Shown here: positions 41,752 to 51,506 of the stretch, one piece after another
How positions within the stretch are numbered: position 1 is the stretch's first letter
Layout of the letters: each line of letters begins with the position of its first letter
Origin: Sphingomonas sp.
GTDB lineage: Bacteria > Pseudomonadota > Alphaproteobacteria > Sphingomonadales > Sphingomonadaceae
Direction of reading: 5' to 3'
Length of the DNA stretch: 64,000 bases
NCBI RefSeq assembly: GCF_024508665.1
Contig: NZ_JANINP010000006.1
Location: 682,001-746,000 of the forward strand
Notes under the pieces: generated by a model
The model's database searches: none
Told to the model about the DNA's origin: nothing
Seen by the model: the letters and a program-made list of their open reading frames with translations, nothing else
Position numbers and translations under genes: made by a program

Positions 41752-42563
41752 ACCGCACAGCCGTCATCGGCCTTCGCCTTGATTGCGCGCCGTGGCATTC
41801 GCTCGACATCGTCCAGCGAACGGCCATCGACCCAAGTGTATTTGCGCCCCCCTTTCATCGTCTCGTACGCCTTAGCTCGATCGTAGAGGGCAGGATGACG
41901 TTCCTTCAGTCCCTGCCACTCGCCGATCTGCTGATAGAAGCAGAAATAACAGCCCGAGCGGCTCCGCCATTCATAGTAATCGGGAAGGCCGAGCCCGGCG
42001 CTGTCCAGAATGCGGCCGACCTCGGCGACATCGATACAATCGTCGCGGTAAGGATAGACAGGTGTGATATTGGGTTGCTCAGAGATAACTACCGGCTTGG
42101 CGCCTGCGGTGCCCGTGCCAAGATAGCCCGAGCGGTTCTCGTCTGCCCTGATTCCAATGTAGGAATAGGCGCGGTCCGTGCCGACAAAGCGCTCGAAAGG
42201 CGCGATTTTCATGATGCGCGTACACCACCGCGCCCTAGGGCTAGGTAGAAAACCGGCGAAATGCTCGTAAAGCGCGACGTCAAAAGCCGTACGCCCGGGC
42301 TTTTCCGCAACGTCGAACATCTCCATCGCTGACACGCGATGGATTTCGATACCTAACACGTTCTCCAGTCGATCGAGGAAATCGTAGGTTTCCGGTAGCT
42401 CCACGCCGGTGTCGGAGAATACATATTCAAATTTCACATCAGGATTGCGCTGGCGCAGATAGACAGCGAGCGCCGACGAATCCTTGCCCCCTGAAATTGG
42501 AACAATATGGCGTGCCGAAGCATCGAGCACGGCATCGTCGACACTTACGCTGACTACGCTCAC
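41739..42563 (-). CDS. sspD: SspD-like ATP pyrophosphatase / PAPS reductase family protein
   Basis: PP-loop HIVPISGGKDSSALAVYL, FVFSDTGVELPETYDFL-like segment, Cys cluster (RWCTRIMK, GCYFCFYQQ, CAVC). Confidence 0.8.
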   Translation of the reverse strand: MSVVSVSVDDAVLDASARHIVPISGGKDSSALAVYLRQRNPDVKFEYVFSDTGVELPETYDFLDRLENVLGIEIHRVSAMEMFDVAEKPGRTAFDVALYEHFAGFLPSPRARWCTRIMKIAPFERFVGTDRAYSYIGIRADENRSGYLGTGTAGAKPVVISEQPNITPVYPYRDDCIDVAEVGRILDSAGLGLPDYYEWRSRSGCYFCFYQQIGEWQGLKERHPALYDRAKAYETMKGGRKYTWVDGRSLDDVERMPRRAIKAKADDGCAVCHL

Positions 42564-45500
42564 CGTGCCCCTCCCACAATCTTCATATCCTCATCCGCCG
42601 CAATGTCTTCGCCGCCGTCGATCTTGGCAAGCATCTGACGCAAGTCAGCAACTTTCGCTTCGATAATGGGGCGAAGCGCAGCCCGCGGCGTATCGGTATC
42701 CAGCGATGCCGCCTCGACGCGTTCGCGCGCTTCGCGCAGGGCAGTGCGGAATTGCGGCGCAGTGCGGTCATCCCACTTGTCGAGGCTTCGCTGGAGGAGA
42801 ATCGAGCTTAAGGCATTCGCCAGCGACTTTTCCGAGAAGCGGCCATTAGCCGTCTCCAGAGCTTTGCGAACCACCGAGCGATCGACGATCCGCAATGCCG
42901 ATGCTCGATCGAGATCCTCCATGTCGAAGCAGCCGGCCCAACCCTTGATTGCATCCACGGCCACCGCGCTATCGGGCGCGTATCGTTCAAAGCTGCTCCG
43001 GATCACCTCGACCGCCTCGTCAGCATAATCATCTCTCAGCCGGTCTATTTGGTGACGCGCTTGCTCGACACGTTCAACCAGCCTGACCGTCGGTCCGGAC
43101 ATACCGAAAGCGCCGGGGATGTCGTGAATCAATAGCTCGATGGGGTCGTTCGCATTGCCGACGGCGCGCAGCAACGCCTTAGCATGCTGACCAAGGCGGT
43201 TGGATCGACGTGCCCCATCAGTCACCGTCAACAGCCAGCCTTGTGCTGCGTCATAGGCTGCGCGCACCAGCTCATCGCCCGCTGCTGGCCGCTCATGCCT
43301 GAAGGCGTAGCAGATCTCGGACAGATACTCGGTGAGTTCCGTCGTGATCTTCAACACTCGCACGCAATAGGCGTCAGATGCCGACACCATCGTGTCGAAT
43401 GGGAAGCCCATGATATCGGGCACGTAGACGCCGTCACGGTAGAGGGCGATCGCGCGTGCGAAGTGCTTGTAACCGGCCGCAATCAGCACGGGCATCACTG
43501 CCCGAGGTAGCCCAATCGGCGGCGCAGCGAGCTTATTCGTCAGATCGGCCAGGGACCTGTATCGCGAGGTGCGACCCTGCGTCGGCTGCCGGAAGAACGC
43601 GGCAATTTCGGTCCATACTTCCCTCAGACCGGGATCGGCGATCTGGTCAGGATCGGCGAATCGCTCCTCTTCGGCGCGTCGCAGCCCAGTGCGCTCGACG
43701 ACCGTGCGGTAGATGGATGCCTCGGCACTGCCGTCGCCTTCCTCGTAGCCGAGGCTAGCGCGATCGCTGCGCTCGAGAATCGCACTCACCACCCGCACGC
43801 GCGCTGTCTGCATCGTCCGCGATGCCGCCGTACGCATCAGCTGTTCATTGGCGATGCGCGGGGTGTCCCGATACCAGCTGCTGAGCAGCCGAGACGCGGC
43901 CACCGAAGCGGGGCGCTCCGCTGTCACGTTCAATTGCTCACCAGCGCTATACCACCGCGCATGAGTGCCGCTCGGATCGAGAAGGACACGCATCAAACGC
44001 GCTAGCTGTTCGAATGCGACTGAGTGCAACTCGTCCACCTCAGTCGGAATCATCGGGTCAGATGCGAGGAAATCGGCATCGGCACGGAGCGCCTCGATCG
44101 CGACAAGCTCGAGTGCGGCGCCAGTGATATCCAAAGGACGGTCGGGAATAACCAGCACCCAGCGCTCCGCATCCCAAGCCGCGATCAACTTGCGCGCCCG
44201 CTCGATATCGGCGCGGTCCTCGGCGAGGAGATACCCGACCATTCCGCTGGACCCAGCATCTACGGCGACTGGCGATGCAAGTTCGCGCGGCAACAAATAG
44301 CGCCCTTCGAGATAACGATTGACGCCGAAGTCCGCGTTGTGTCCCGGCGCGCGCACGTGCGGCGCAGGAAAACGCTCATCAAGGAAGGTTCTTAGATCAA
44401 ATTCGCCCGAGCGTCGGTCACGCTCTTCGCGCACCCGCAGTGCGACATCGATGTCCGCACCATGCCAAACCGCGACATCGTCATTGTGCTGGCGCCACAA
44501 CAGCAAGCGTGACGAGACCAGCTCATCGAAGGAGCGCGCGATCGTCTGAGCGGTATTGATATCGCTTGCTACGGCCAGTTCCACCACCGCCCGTGGAACG
44601 CGTCTGCGTTCGCCACTGCCACCAAGCTGTAGCAGGCACGCTGCTGCCAAGAGTTCGCGTTTGAGCGGACTGTTGGCGCGGGAGCGCGCGCTTTCCGTCT
44701 CGACCCAGCGGCGATACGTACCTCCGATCCCGACGTCGGTACGCATCGCATCGGCGAATGCGACATAAACCTCTTCAATTCCGACCGGAAATCCCAAATC
44801 CTGTTCACGCAGGAACGAGAACAGGCTGCGCTCGTTTTGCCCGACCCGTGCCACCAATGTCGGAAGCACCTGCAGCGCGCCGGGTGACAACGGCGCCGCC
44901 CCCTTGAGCAACGCCGACACCCGTTGTTCTTCGGACATGCCGTCGAACCAACCAGCAGCAATCGCGGCCTTCACAAGTGCGGTGGGTGGCGAGGCGGGAT
45001 ACCCGCTGGTCTCGCGAAGGCTCGTAACCACCTCAGCGACGAGTTCGAAGAATTCCTGACTGTCCTCGATCAGGCGAAGCGCCGCAAAGCGACCTTCGAT
45101 CTTCCGCCACTCGTTACGCGACGTCTCGTTAAGACGCGTCGCATAGGCGAGCAGATTCTGATGCAGAAGTAGAGTCAGGCTGAGACTAGGTTCGTCCGCG
45201 CGCGCGACGCGCTCTGCAAGCCGCTGGATGATATCCAGCTCGCTCGAACGACCATCGGCGATAAGGCCTTCCAAGTGGCGACCGAACTCGTCCCAGATGA
45301 TCGCGACATGGTCCCAGCCGGCCTCTCGCATTGCCTTGCCAAAACCCTCAACGGACTTCGGGGCGTGTTTCATGCCGATCGCTTCGGAAATGGCGGCAAG
45401 CGGATCGCCAACTAGGCCCGACAGCACCACGACTTTGCCACGCACCGGCGCGGTCAATCGTCCGTTCAGCGCCTGCGCAAGACCGGCGTCGACGCGGGCG

Positions 45501-45751
45501 ATGCGAGCGCTCAGATGCGCCAAATCAGCTTGAGTTTCGGTGGCGTTTTCGACGAACAGCGCTCCAACCCCAGCAGCGAGGCTCTTTCCGCTGCCATAAG
45601 GGGCGATGACCATTGTCGCGGCGCCCGCGCGCAACACCTGGGCCACGATCGGCAAGGCGCGCCCAGTCGGATGATAATGAAGAAATCGGTCGGGATGGGG
45701 CAGGTCCTCGGCCAGGCTCATTGATCGGAAGAAAGCGGTCTGCGCGGTCAT
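42560..45751 (-). CDS. sspC: SspC-like ATPase (1063 aa)
   Basis: P-loop MVIAPYGSGKSLAAGVGALF; VAIIWDEFGRHLEGL Walker-B-like; ATGA overlaps on both sides. Confidence 0.7.
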   Translation of the reverse strand: MTAQTAFFRSMSLAEDLPHPDRFLHYHPTGRALPIVAQVLRAGAATMVIAPYGSGKSLAAGVGALFVENATETQADLAHLSARIARVDAGLAQALNGRLTAPVRGKVVVLSGLVGDPLAAISEAIGMKHAPKSVEGFGKAMREAGWDHVAIIWDEFGRHLEGLIADGRSSELDIIQRLAERVARADEPSLSLTLLLHQNLLAYATRLNETSRNEWRKIEGRFAALRLIEDSQEFFELVAEVVTSLRETSGYPASPPTALVKAAIAAGWFDGMSEEQRVSALLKGAAPLSPGALQVLPTLVARVGQNERSLFSFLREQDLGFPVGIEEVYVAFADAMRTDVGIGGTYRRWVETESARSRANSPLKRELLAAACLLQLGGSGERRRVPRAVVELAVASDINTAQTIARSFDELVSSRLLLWRQHNDDVAVWHGADIDVALRVREERDRRSGEFDLRTFLDERFPAPHVRAPGHNADFGVNRYLEGRYLLPRELASPVAVDAGSSGMVGYLLAEDRADIERARKLIAAWDAERWVLVIPDRPLDITGAALELVAIEALRADADFLASDPMIPTEVDELHSVAFEQLARLMRVLLDPSGTHARWYSAGEQLNVTAERPASVAASRLLSSWYRDTPRIANEQLMRTAASRTMQTARVRVVSAILERSDRASLGYEEGDGSAEASIYRTVVERTGLRRAEEERFADPDQIADPGLREVWTEIAAFFRQPTQGRTSRYRSLADLTNKLAAPPIGLPRAVMPVLIAAGYKHFARAIALYRDGVYVPDIMGFPFDTMVSASDAYCVRVLKITTELTEYLSEICYAFRHERPAAGDELVRAAYDAAQGWLLTVTDGARRSNRLGQHAKALLRAVGNANDPIELLIHDIPGAFGMSGPTVRLVERVEQARHQIDRLRDDYADEAVEVIRSSFERYAPDSAVAVDAIKGWAGCFDMEDLDRASALRIVDRSVVRKALETANGRFSEKSLANALSSILLQRSLDKWDDRTAPQFRTALREARERVEAASLDTDTPRAALRPIIEAKVADLRQMLAKIDGGEDIAADEDMKIVGGAR

Positions 45752-46635
45752 GCCGCTGCCTCGATGCGGTCGTACAGGTCCGTCAGCCAGTCGGTCATCA
45801 ACCGCGGTGCCACGACCAGCATGCGTTCGCCGGCGAGCGAGTCGAGATGCGCGTGCGGAGAGACGGCCACCGCGTTTGCGACCATCGTCTCCAGTGCGTC
45901 CAACCCTGCGCAGAATATCCTCCCCGGCCCGTCCTTCATCGTCGCGAGTTCTCGGAGTGAGAAGGCGCCGCGGCCACTATCCTCAACCAGCGATGACACG
46001 CAGGCAAGCAGCGCTTCGTGCGGCACGCCGGCTGGGGCTCGCGTGCGCTCGAAGCGCTGGACATGCGCATGCCGAAAGATGAGACCTAGCTCGCGCAAGG
46101 GGCAAGCACCCAAATCGTCCGGATCAACGTAATCAACGCCCGGACGGCTGGTATACGCGGCCAACAGGCAAGCGACGTCCTTCTGCGCAACCTGCGGCGT
46201 TGCCGGCCGAATGGCGCGAGAGCGCGTGTGCTCGAGAAACGCGTCGATACAACCGTTGCGGTCAAATATGCGCTCGGAATAATGATTGAAGAACCAGGAC
46301 CAAACCGTGCCAGGTGCGCACACCAGCGAAAGGTGGAGAAACCACCAAGTTCCTGGGAGTTCGCAGAAGGCGTCGCGTTGCGCGATCAGTCGCGCCATCT
46401 CCGATGCGCCGCGGGCCTTTGTGTCGCCCTCTTCGGCGGTGAGCCCCATTGCGCGGAGCCAGAAGCTTAGCGACTCGACCATTTTTGAGCCTAGCCCGAG
46501 GGCATCGGCCATTTCGGTCGATGCTGAAAAGCTGCCTGAACTGACGAGCCGATCGATACCCTTAGGCAACCAGCCGTACCGCACGGGAAAGGTATAGTGA
46601 CCGCCATAGGCGTAACGTTGCTGGGGGATGGTCAC
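45748..46635 (-). CDS. sspB: SspB-like DUF4007 protein
   Basis: YGGHYTFPVRYGWLPKGIDRL...DALGLGSKMVESLSFWLRAMGL is DUF4007-like; located between the cysteine desulfurase and SspC-like genes. Confidence 0.75.
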   Translation of the reverse strand: MTIPQQRYAYGGHYTFPVRYGWLPKGIDRLVSSGSFSASTEMADALGLGSKMVESLSFWLRAMGLTAEEGDTKARGASEMARLIAQRDAFCELPGTWWFLHLSLVCAPGTVWSWFFNHYSERIFDRNGCIDAFLEHTRSRAIRPATPQVAQKDVACLLAAYTSRPGVDYVDPDDLGACPLRELGLIFRHAHVQRFERTRAPAGVPHEALLACVSSLVEDSGRGAFSLRELATMKDGPGRIFCAGLDALETMVANAVAVSPHAHLDSLAGERMLVVAPRLMTDWLTDLYDRIEAAA

Positions 46636-47837
46636 GGTCGCCCTCGCATCCGGTCGACCGTCCCCGAGATTACTGCGATCGCGTGATTGATCTCGCTGAG
46701 TTGGTTATTGACCGACAGCGAGATGCGGATGGTCGAAAAGGCGTCCGCTTCACTCAGCCCCATAGCCACTAGCACATGAGAGGGTTCTGGGCGCCCGGTT
46801 GAGCATGCGGATCCCTGCGACACCCTGATGCCTTGCGCGTCGAGATTGGCGACAAGAGCCATCGCATCACAGTTAGCGAAGGTTACGTTTGTTACGTTCG
46901 GCAAGCGTGAACTCGCAGAGCCATTGATTATTGCCCCCTCGATCCGACAGAGCCCTTGCTCGATATGACGATGCAACGCTTCAAGATGGCGACGTCGATC
47001 GATCCGGTGGAGCGCCCACTCGTCGACAGCGGCGCTAAGACCCGCAATTGCGGGCACCGCCTCGGTGCCCGCGCGTATGCCTCTTTCCTGTTCGCCGCCC
47101 TTTAGCAATGCGCGCAGCGGAATCGCACTGTCGTCAGCAACGATAATTGCTCCGATCCCCATAGGACCATGGATCTTGTGTCCGGACATAGTCACCACAT
47201 CTGGGCCGACGCCTCGGCCCAGATTGATTTCGATCTTGCCCATCGCTTGGGCGGCGTCGGCATGAAAATAACAATGCTGACATTCTCCGACGATCGCAGC
47301 AATCGCAGCGGCATCCTGCAGCACGCCGGTTTCGGAATTCGCCAACTGCAGCGACACCAAGCATGGCCCATTGGCGCTGCGCACAGCTACGTTCAATGAT
47401 TCGAGATCGATCCTTCCACCGCGATCCACCGGCAAAATAGTGACATCGCTACCGACCTGAGCAAGCGCCTTGGCAGTTGTCAGGACTGATGGATGCTCCA
47501 CCGCAGAGGTGACTATCCGCGCTCGGCCGCCCGCAAAGCTCGACAGCACCAAGTTATTCGCCTCTGTGCAGCCCGAGGTGAAGACGACGCCATCATCGAA
47601 CGCCCCATTCACCAAGGCCGATAGCGAATCGCGCGCGGCGGTGAGCACGTCACGTGATGCGTTACCTCGCCCATGTCCGCTCGAGGGATTGCCATGACGA
47701 TGAGACATGGCCGCCACGACCGCAGCGATCACCGCGGGCGTAGGCGCGGTGTTCGCGCTCGCATCGAGATCGACAGCTGCCGCATCTATCATCGCGCCCT
47801 CGCGCAACGACGACGCGACCGCTTCAAAATTCATCAT
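46632..47837 (-). CDS. sspA: Cysteine desulfurase (SspA/IscS-like)
   Basis: PLP lysine SGHKIHGPMG, catalytic Cys loop VSQGSACSTGRPEPSHVL; first gene of the operon. Confidence 0.9.
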   Translation of the reverse strand: MMNFEAVASSLREGAMIDAAAVDLDASANTAPTPAVIAAVVAAMSHRHGNPSSGHGRGNASRDVLTAARDSLSALVNGAFDDGVVFTSGCTEANNLVLSSFAGGRARIVTSAVEHPSVLTTAKALAQVGSDVTILPVDRGGRIDLESLNVAVRSANGPCLVSLQLANSETGVLQDAAAIAAIVGECQHCYFHADAAQAMGKIEINLGRGVGPDVVTMSGHKIHGPMGIGAIIVADDSAIPLRALLKGGEQERGIRAGTEAVPAIAGLSAAVDEWALHRIDRRRHLEALHRHIEQGLCRIEGAIINGSASSRLPNVTNVTFANCDAMALVANLDAQGIRVSQGSACSTGRPEPSHVLVAMGLSEADAFSTIRISLSVNNQLSEINHAIAVISGTVDRMRGRP

Positions 47838-48046
47838 AGTCTCCTAGCCTCGACGCTATACGGGTGGCAGGCCACCAGCGCCACATCTAGTCGATATGAG
47901 TCTTGCTGATCTGCGCCGATACCGGCCTAACAGAGGTTCTGAGTTTGTTCCAGATCGCGCCGGTCGCCTAGCGCCATAAAAGTGGGTGGATCGATCCCGT
48001 TATCATCGTCGACATTCATCCAGTACTGCGGGGACGAGCGAGCTGG

Positions 48047-48075
48047 GCGGGCTTACCTGGCAGGTGAAAGCCCGC
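48047..48075 (-). terminator. Hairpin between the relaxase stop and the ssp operon leader
   Basis: GCGGGCTT-ACCTG-G-CAGGT-GA-AAGCCCGC. Confidence 0.5.
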
Positions 48076-48085
48076 TAGCAGGTCA

Positions 48086-50050
48086 TCATGCTATCGTCGG
48101 CCCGGATCGGCCGCGGCCGAACTGCCAGCTGATCCCGTCCGTACGCATGATGCCGGAAGCGGCCTTGCCGATGTTGCGTTCGAGCACCTCGCGCCACGGC
48201 ACCAGCGTGAAATCCCGCGACCGTTCGACGAGCGCATAGCTGCCGCTTTCTAGATCGACGCGCCTAGCGATCACGCCCTCGACCCGCTCGCCGTTGCGCG
48301 CTGGCTCGAACGGCTTGCCCATGTGCTGGGACAGCTGGGCTCCAACATGGCGCACTTCGCGCCGGCCGAGCTCGTCGAGCGCGCCGCTCCGCAAACGGAA
48401 CGCGCGGCCGTCACCTGCCGCCAATTGTTGCTCGATCAGCCATTGTCGCCGCGCCGCGAGCGCCGTCCTGACTTCGCGCCCGAAGCCGGCGTCGCGGAAT
48501 GGTTCCGCGGCGCCCGGCGCCAGCTCGCGGTCGAGCCAGGTCGGCGCCTCGATCGCGACAAGGTCCCCGACGGGCCGAAGTGAGAGGATCGACAGCGCAA
48601 CCGGGCGGTCGCGCTGCTGCCGCTGCGCGAAGGCTTCCGCCCGGTCGAGATGGTTCTGCGGGATGGACCAGCTACCGTCCGCCAGTCGCTCGGGTCCCGT
48701 GCCCGCGCGCCGCATGGCTTCGAGCCGCCGGACATGGCTCGCCGCATAGGCTTCGCTCGCCGTCGGATCGTGCCGCAGATGAAGGTCGACCGAGTAGCGC
48801 CCGCCATTGGCGCGGGCAACCGCATCGACAGTTCGATCCGCCTGGCTCGCCTCTGCCTTTGTCGGCTCGATCCGCACCGTCGCGTTCTCGGGTACAGATG
48901 GGGTGGCGTCGCCACGCCCGATGTCGACATAATGGACCCGGCCATCAATGCCGTCGATCATCATGTAGTGACGGTCGCGATACTCGTCAGAGAAGCCGCG
49001 CTGGATCAGCCGCCCGACGACGGGTTCGCGCAGCTCCGTCGCCACCACCTGCTCTACCCCTGCGCGGTCGAGCCGGCGGGCGGTCAGCTCGCGCTGCATC
49101 AGCCGGATGATGTCGCCGCGCTCGCCCATGCGGCGTAGCGTGTCCTCGAGCCCGTCGGCGAGCCGGTAGCGGCCGCCGCCGATGTCCTCGGCAAGGTCCA
49201 TCGCCTTGAGCTTGCGCAGCCGCCCGGCCGCGATCGTCCGCTGGAAGGGATCGTTGTCGGCCGACAACACCATCCGGTCGGCATCCATCCGGCGCAGCAG
49301 ACGGCGGTCGATCGCGGTCAGCCGCTCCTGGTCGACATCGTGGCGCAGGCGGGCCTCGATCTCGCGATCGGTACGTGGCCCCAGGTCGAGCGTGACCAGC
49401 TCGGACGCGCGCTCGCGTAGCCCGTGCGAAATATACTCGCGTGCGATGATGAGATTGTCGCCCCGATCATCGACGCCGCGCAGGACGACATGGGTGTGCG
49501 GGCGCTCGGTGTTGAAGTGGTCGACAGCGACCCAGTCGAGCTTCGTGCCGAGATCGTGCTCGACCTGTGTCATCAGCCGCCGGACATAGGGTTTGAGGTC
49601 GGGATATTCGGCGCCGTCCTCGGCCGAGACAATGAAGCGGAACTGGTGCCGGTCATGCGCCGTGCGCTTGAGGAAATCGTCGCCGTCCGCGCGGTCGGTG
49701 TCCGGGCCGTAGAGCTCGCCCGGCAAACCCTCGCGCGTAACCCCGTCGCGCTGGATGTAGCGCATATGCGCGCGGGCGATCTGGCCGGCCTTGCCGGCGA
49801 GCCGGATCAGGCTCGCCTTCACGACGGCGCGGCGCCCGCGAAATCCTGCCAGTCGGTCTCGGCTGGAGAGCAGCCGCCCCATGCTCGCGCCGCGACCGAT
49901 GCGGCTGCCGTCGAAGCGGCATGCCTTGACCCCGGTCTTGGTACCGGCGAGGCGAGCGGCGGCGAGGATGCGACCGCCATATTTGACGACTTTCTTGCCG
50001 TCCTTGCCGCGCGTCCGGCCGAGCTTGGGGGTGAAGTAGTCGTCAGGCAT
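48086..50050 (-). CDS. Relaxase/mobilisation nuclease with DUF3363 domain (RlxS-like)
   Basis: VAVDHFNTERPHTHVVLRGVDDRGDNLIIAREYISHGLRERA (His-triad), DUF3363-like C-terminus. Start at MPDDYFTPKLG; the ORF extends to 50170. Confidence 0.9.
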   Translation of the reverse strand: MPDDYFTPKLGRTRGKDGKKVVKYGGRILAAARLAGTKTGVKACRFDGSRIGRGASMGRLLSSRDRLAGFRGRRAVVKASLIRLAGKAGQIARAHMRYIQRDGVTREGLPGELYGPDTDRADGDDFLKRTAHDRHQFRFIVSAEDGAEYPDLKPYVRRLMTQVEHDLGTKLDWVAVDHFNTERPHTHVVLRGVDDRGDNLIIAREYISHGLRERASELVTLDLGPRTDREIEARLRHDVDQERLTAIDRRLLRRMDADRMVLSADNDPFQRTIAAGRLRKLKAMDLAEDIGGGRYRLADGLEDTLRRMGERGDIIRLMQRELTARRLDRAGVEQVVATELREPVVGRLIQRGFSDEYRDRHYMMIDGIDGRVHYVDIGRGDATPSVPENATVRIEPTKAEASQADRTVDAVARANGGRYSVDLHLRHDPTASEAYAASHVRRLEAMRRAGTGPERLADGSWSIPQNHLDRAEAFAQRQQRDRPVALSILSLRPVGDLVAIEAPTWLDRELAPGAAEPFRDAGFGREVRTALAARRQWLIEQQLAAGDGRAFRLRSGALDELGRREVRHVGAQLSQHMGKPFEPARNGERVEGVIARRVDLESGSYALVERSRDFTLVPWREVLERNIGKAASGIMRTDGISWQFGRGRSGPTIA

Positions 50051-50200
50051 CACACGGGCCTGAGTCTCGCGATTTCGCAGCGAAATTGGCGGAAAACCGC
50101 CATTTACCAAAATCGTATCTCGCAGGTGGTGCGAGACAGTCTCGCGAAAAAAGGATGTGCAGACAATCACTTAAGCAGTGGCGCGAGACACTGCCTTTAT
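50051..50200. other. Candidate oriT region: cluster of inverted repeats upstream of the relaxase gene
   Basis: ATTTCGCAGCGAAAT (50072-50086), TGGCGGAAAACCGCCA (50087-50102), GCGAGACAGTCTCGC (50131-50145), GCAGTG...CACTGC (50175-50194), with GCGAGAC/GTCTCGC recurring. Confidence 0.5.
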
Positions 50201-50301
50201 CTTGTTTCCCCTCTTTCCCTTCCTTCCCTCCATCCCGGCTCAAAAAAAGGGGAGAGACGACGCCGAACCGACGCCGCCTCTCCCCGGGAGAATTCTGCCG
50301 A

Positions 50302-50661
50302 TCAGTGCGCATGGAGCATCGCATCCCGCGCCCGAACCAGCGACCTGAACTGCCGGCATCCCATCATCCCGTGGGCATTGCCATCGCCGTCCACGAGCAT
50401 GGTGGCACAGAACCATTTGCCATCGAGGCGACCGCAAATCGCGATCCGATCGAGTTCAAAATCCTCGTCGTCGGGGCTTTCGTAGGCGCCGATCCAGCGC
50501 TCCTCGACCCTCGCATCCCAGCGAAAATCCGCTTCCTCGGCCTCCAGAAAGCGGTGCGCCAGGGCTTCCCCGGCACCGCGCCCAAACTCCAGTTCAAGCC
50601 CAGCAACCAATGCGTTTATCACGCGATCCGACGCCGTTCCGATGCTCTGATACATGCTCAT
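50302..50661 (-). CDS. Hypothetical ICE-associated protein
   Basis: MSMYQSIGTASDRVINALVAGLELEFGRGAGEALAHRFLEAEEADFRWDARVEERWIG...; lies between the relaxase and lytic transglycosylase genes. Confidence 0.55.
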   Translation of the reverse strand: MSMYQSIGTASDRVINALVAGLELEFGRGAGEALAHRFLEAEEADFRWDARVEERWIGAYESPDDEDFELDRIAICGRLDGKWFCATMLVDGDGNAHGMMGCRQFRSLVRARDAMLHAH

Positions 50662-50894
50662 GATGATCTCCAACGCTGATGTTCCCATCATCGAGAACGG
50701 CGTTTCAGAGATGGGTGGCGGAGCGGCTGTCAGGGCCGCGGAGCGAAGCGCAGCGCCGCGAAGCGGACGCGGGGGGAACCGATTTTCGAAGAAAATTGGG
50801 GGGCACCCGCGGGCCTTGATAGCCGTTCCGCCACCCGTCATGCTGGGTCTATCGAGACGAGCTTCCTCCCTCTCCGACATGCACCGCATCGCGA

Positions 50895-51506
50895 TCAATC
50901 CCCCTTCGACAGCGCCACGAACAGCGACGACCCGGGGGTGGAAGCCGACGCCTCGGAGGGGGTCTTCACATCGCGCCGAACGGCAAAGATAGAGGGCGGC
51001 AGCACCGGCGTGGCGGCCACCGGGACGCTCGGCACTGGCGATCGCGGCGCGACGCTGGCGAGATAGCCGACCGTCTCGGCAGGCAGAGCGCGGCCTCCGG
51101 CCAGATACTCGGCATAGCGGCCCGGCCCTGCATTATAGGCAGCGAAGAGGCCCGGATAGCCGAAGCGATCGTACATCAGCCTGAGATACAGGGTGCCCGC
51201 CAGGATGTTGTCGCGCGGGTCGTCCGGGTCGGCGCCGAGCCCGAGCCTTGCACGCATGTCGGCCCAGGTCGCGGGCATCAGTTGCATTAGGCCCGTCGCG
51301 CCTGCCGACGAGCGGATCGGGCGACCGTCGAGAGTCGTCTGGCCCCGGCTCTCCGCCTGCATGACCCGCTCGATCCAGGCTGTCGGCACGCCGAACCGGG
51401 CGGACGCTTCGGCGATATAGGGCCGCCAGTCGGCGACCGATTCCGCCTGTGCCGGCGCGGCAACGGCGAGGCTGGCGACGCCCAGCATGATCCTTACCGC
51501 GCCCAT
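50895..51506 (-). CDS. Lytic transglycosylase (conjugation-associated, VirB1/TrbN-like)
   Basis: Signal peptide, FGVPTAWIERVMQAESRGQT...GATGLMQLMPATWADM...YLRLMYDRFGYPGLFAAYNAGPGRYAEYL. Confidence 0.88.
   Translation of the reverse strand: MGAVRIMLGVASLAVAAPAQAESVADWRPYIAEASARFGVPTAWIERVMQAESRGQTTLDGRPIRSSAGATGLMQLMPATWADMRARLGLGADPDDPRDNILAGTLYLRLMYDRFGYPGLFAAYNAGPGRYAEYLAGGRALPAETVGYLASVAPRSPVPSVPVAATPVLPPSIFAVRRDVKTPSEASASTPGSSLFVALSKGD

Noticed and set aside
30171-47837. Dnd (DndABCDE) or BREX system
   Set aside because: No DndB/DndD/DndE-like genes and no PglX/PglZ-like proteins; the DUF4007 + ATPase + PAPS-reductase combination fits Ssp better.
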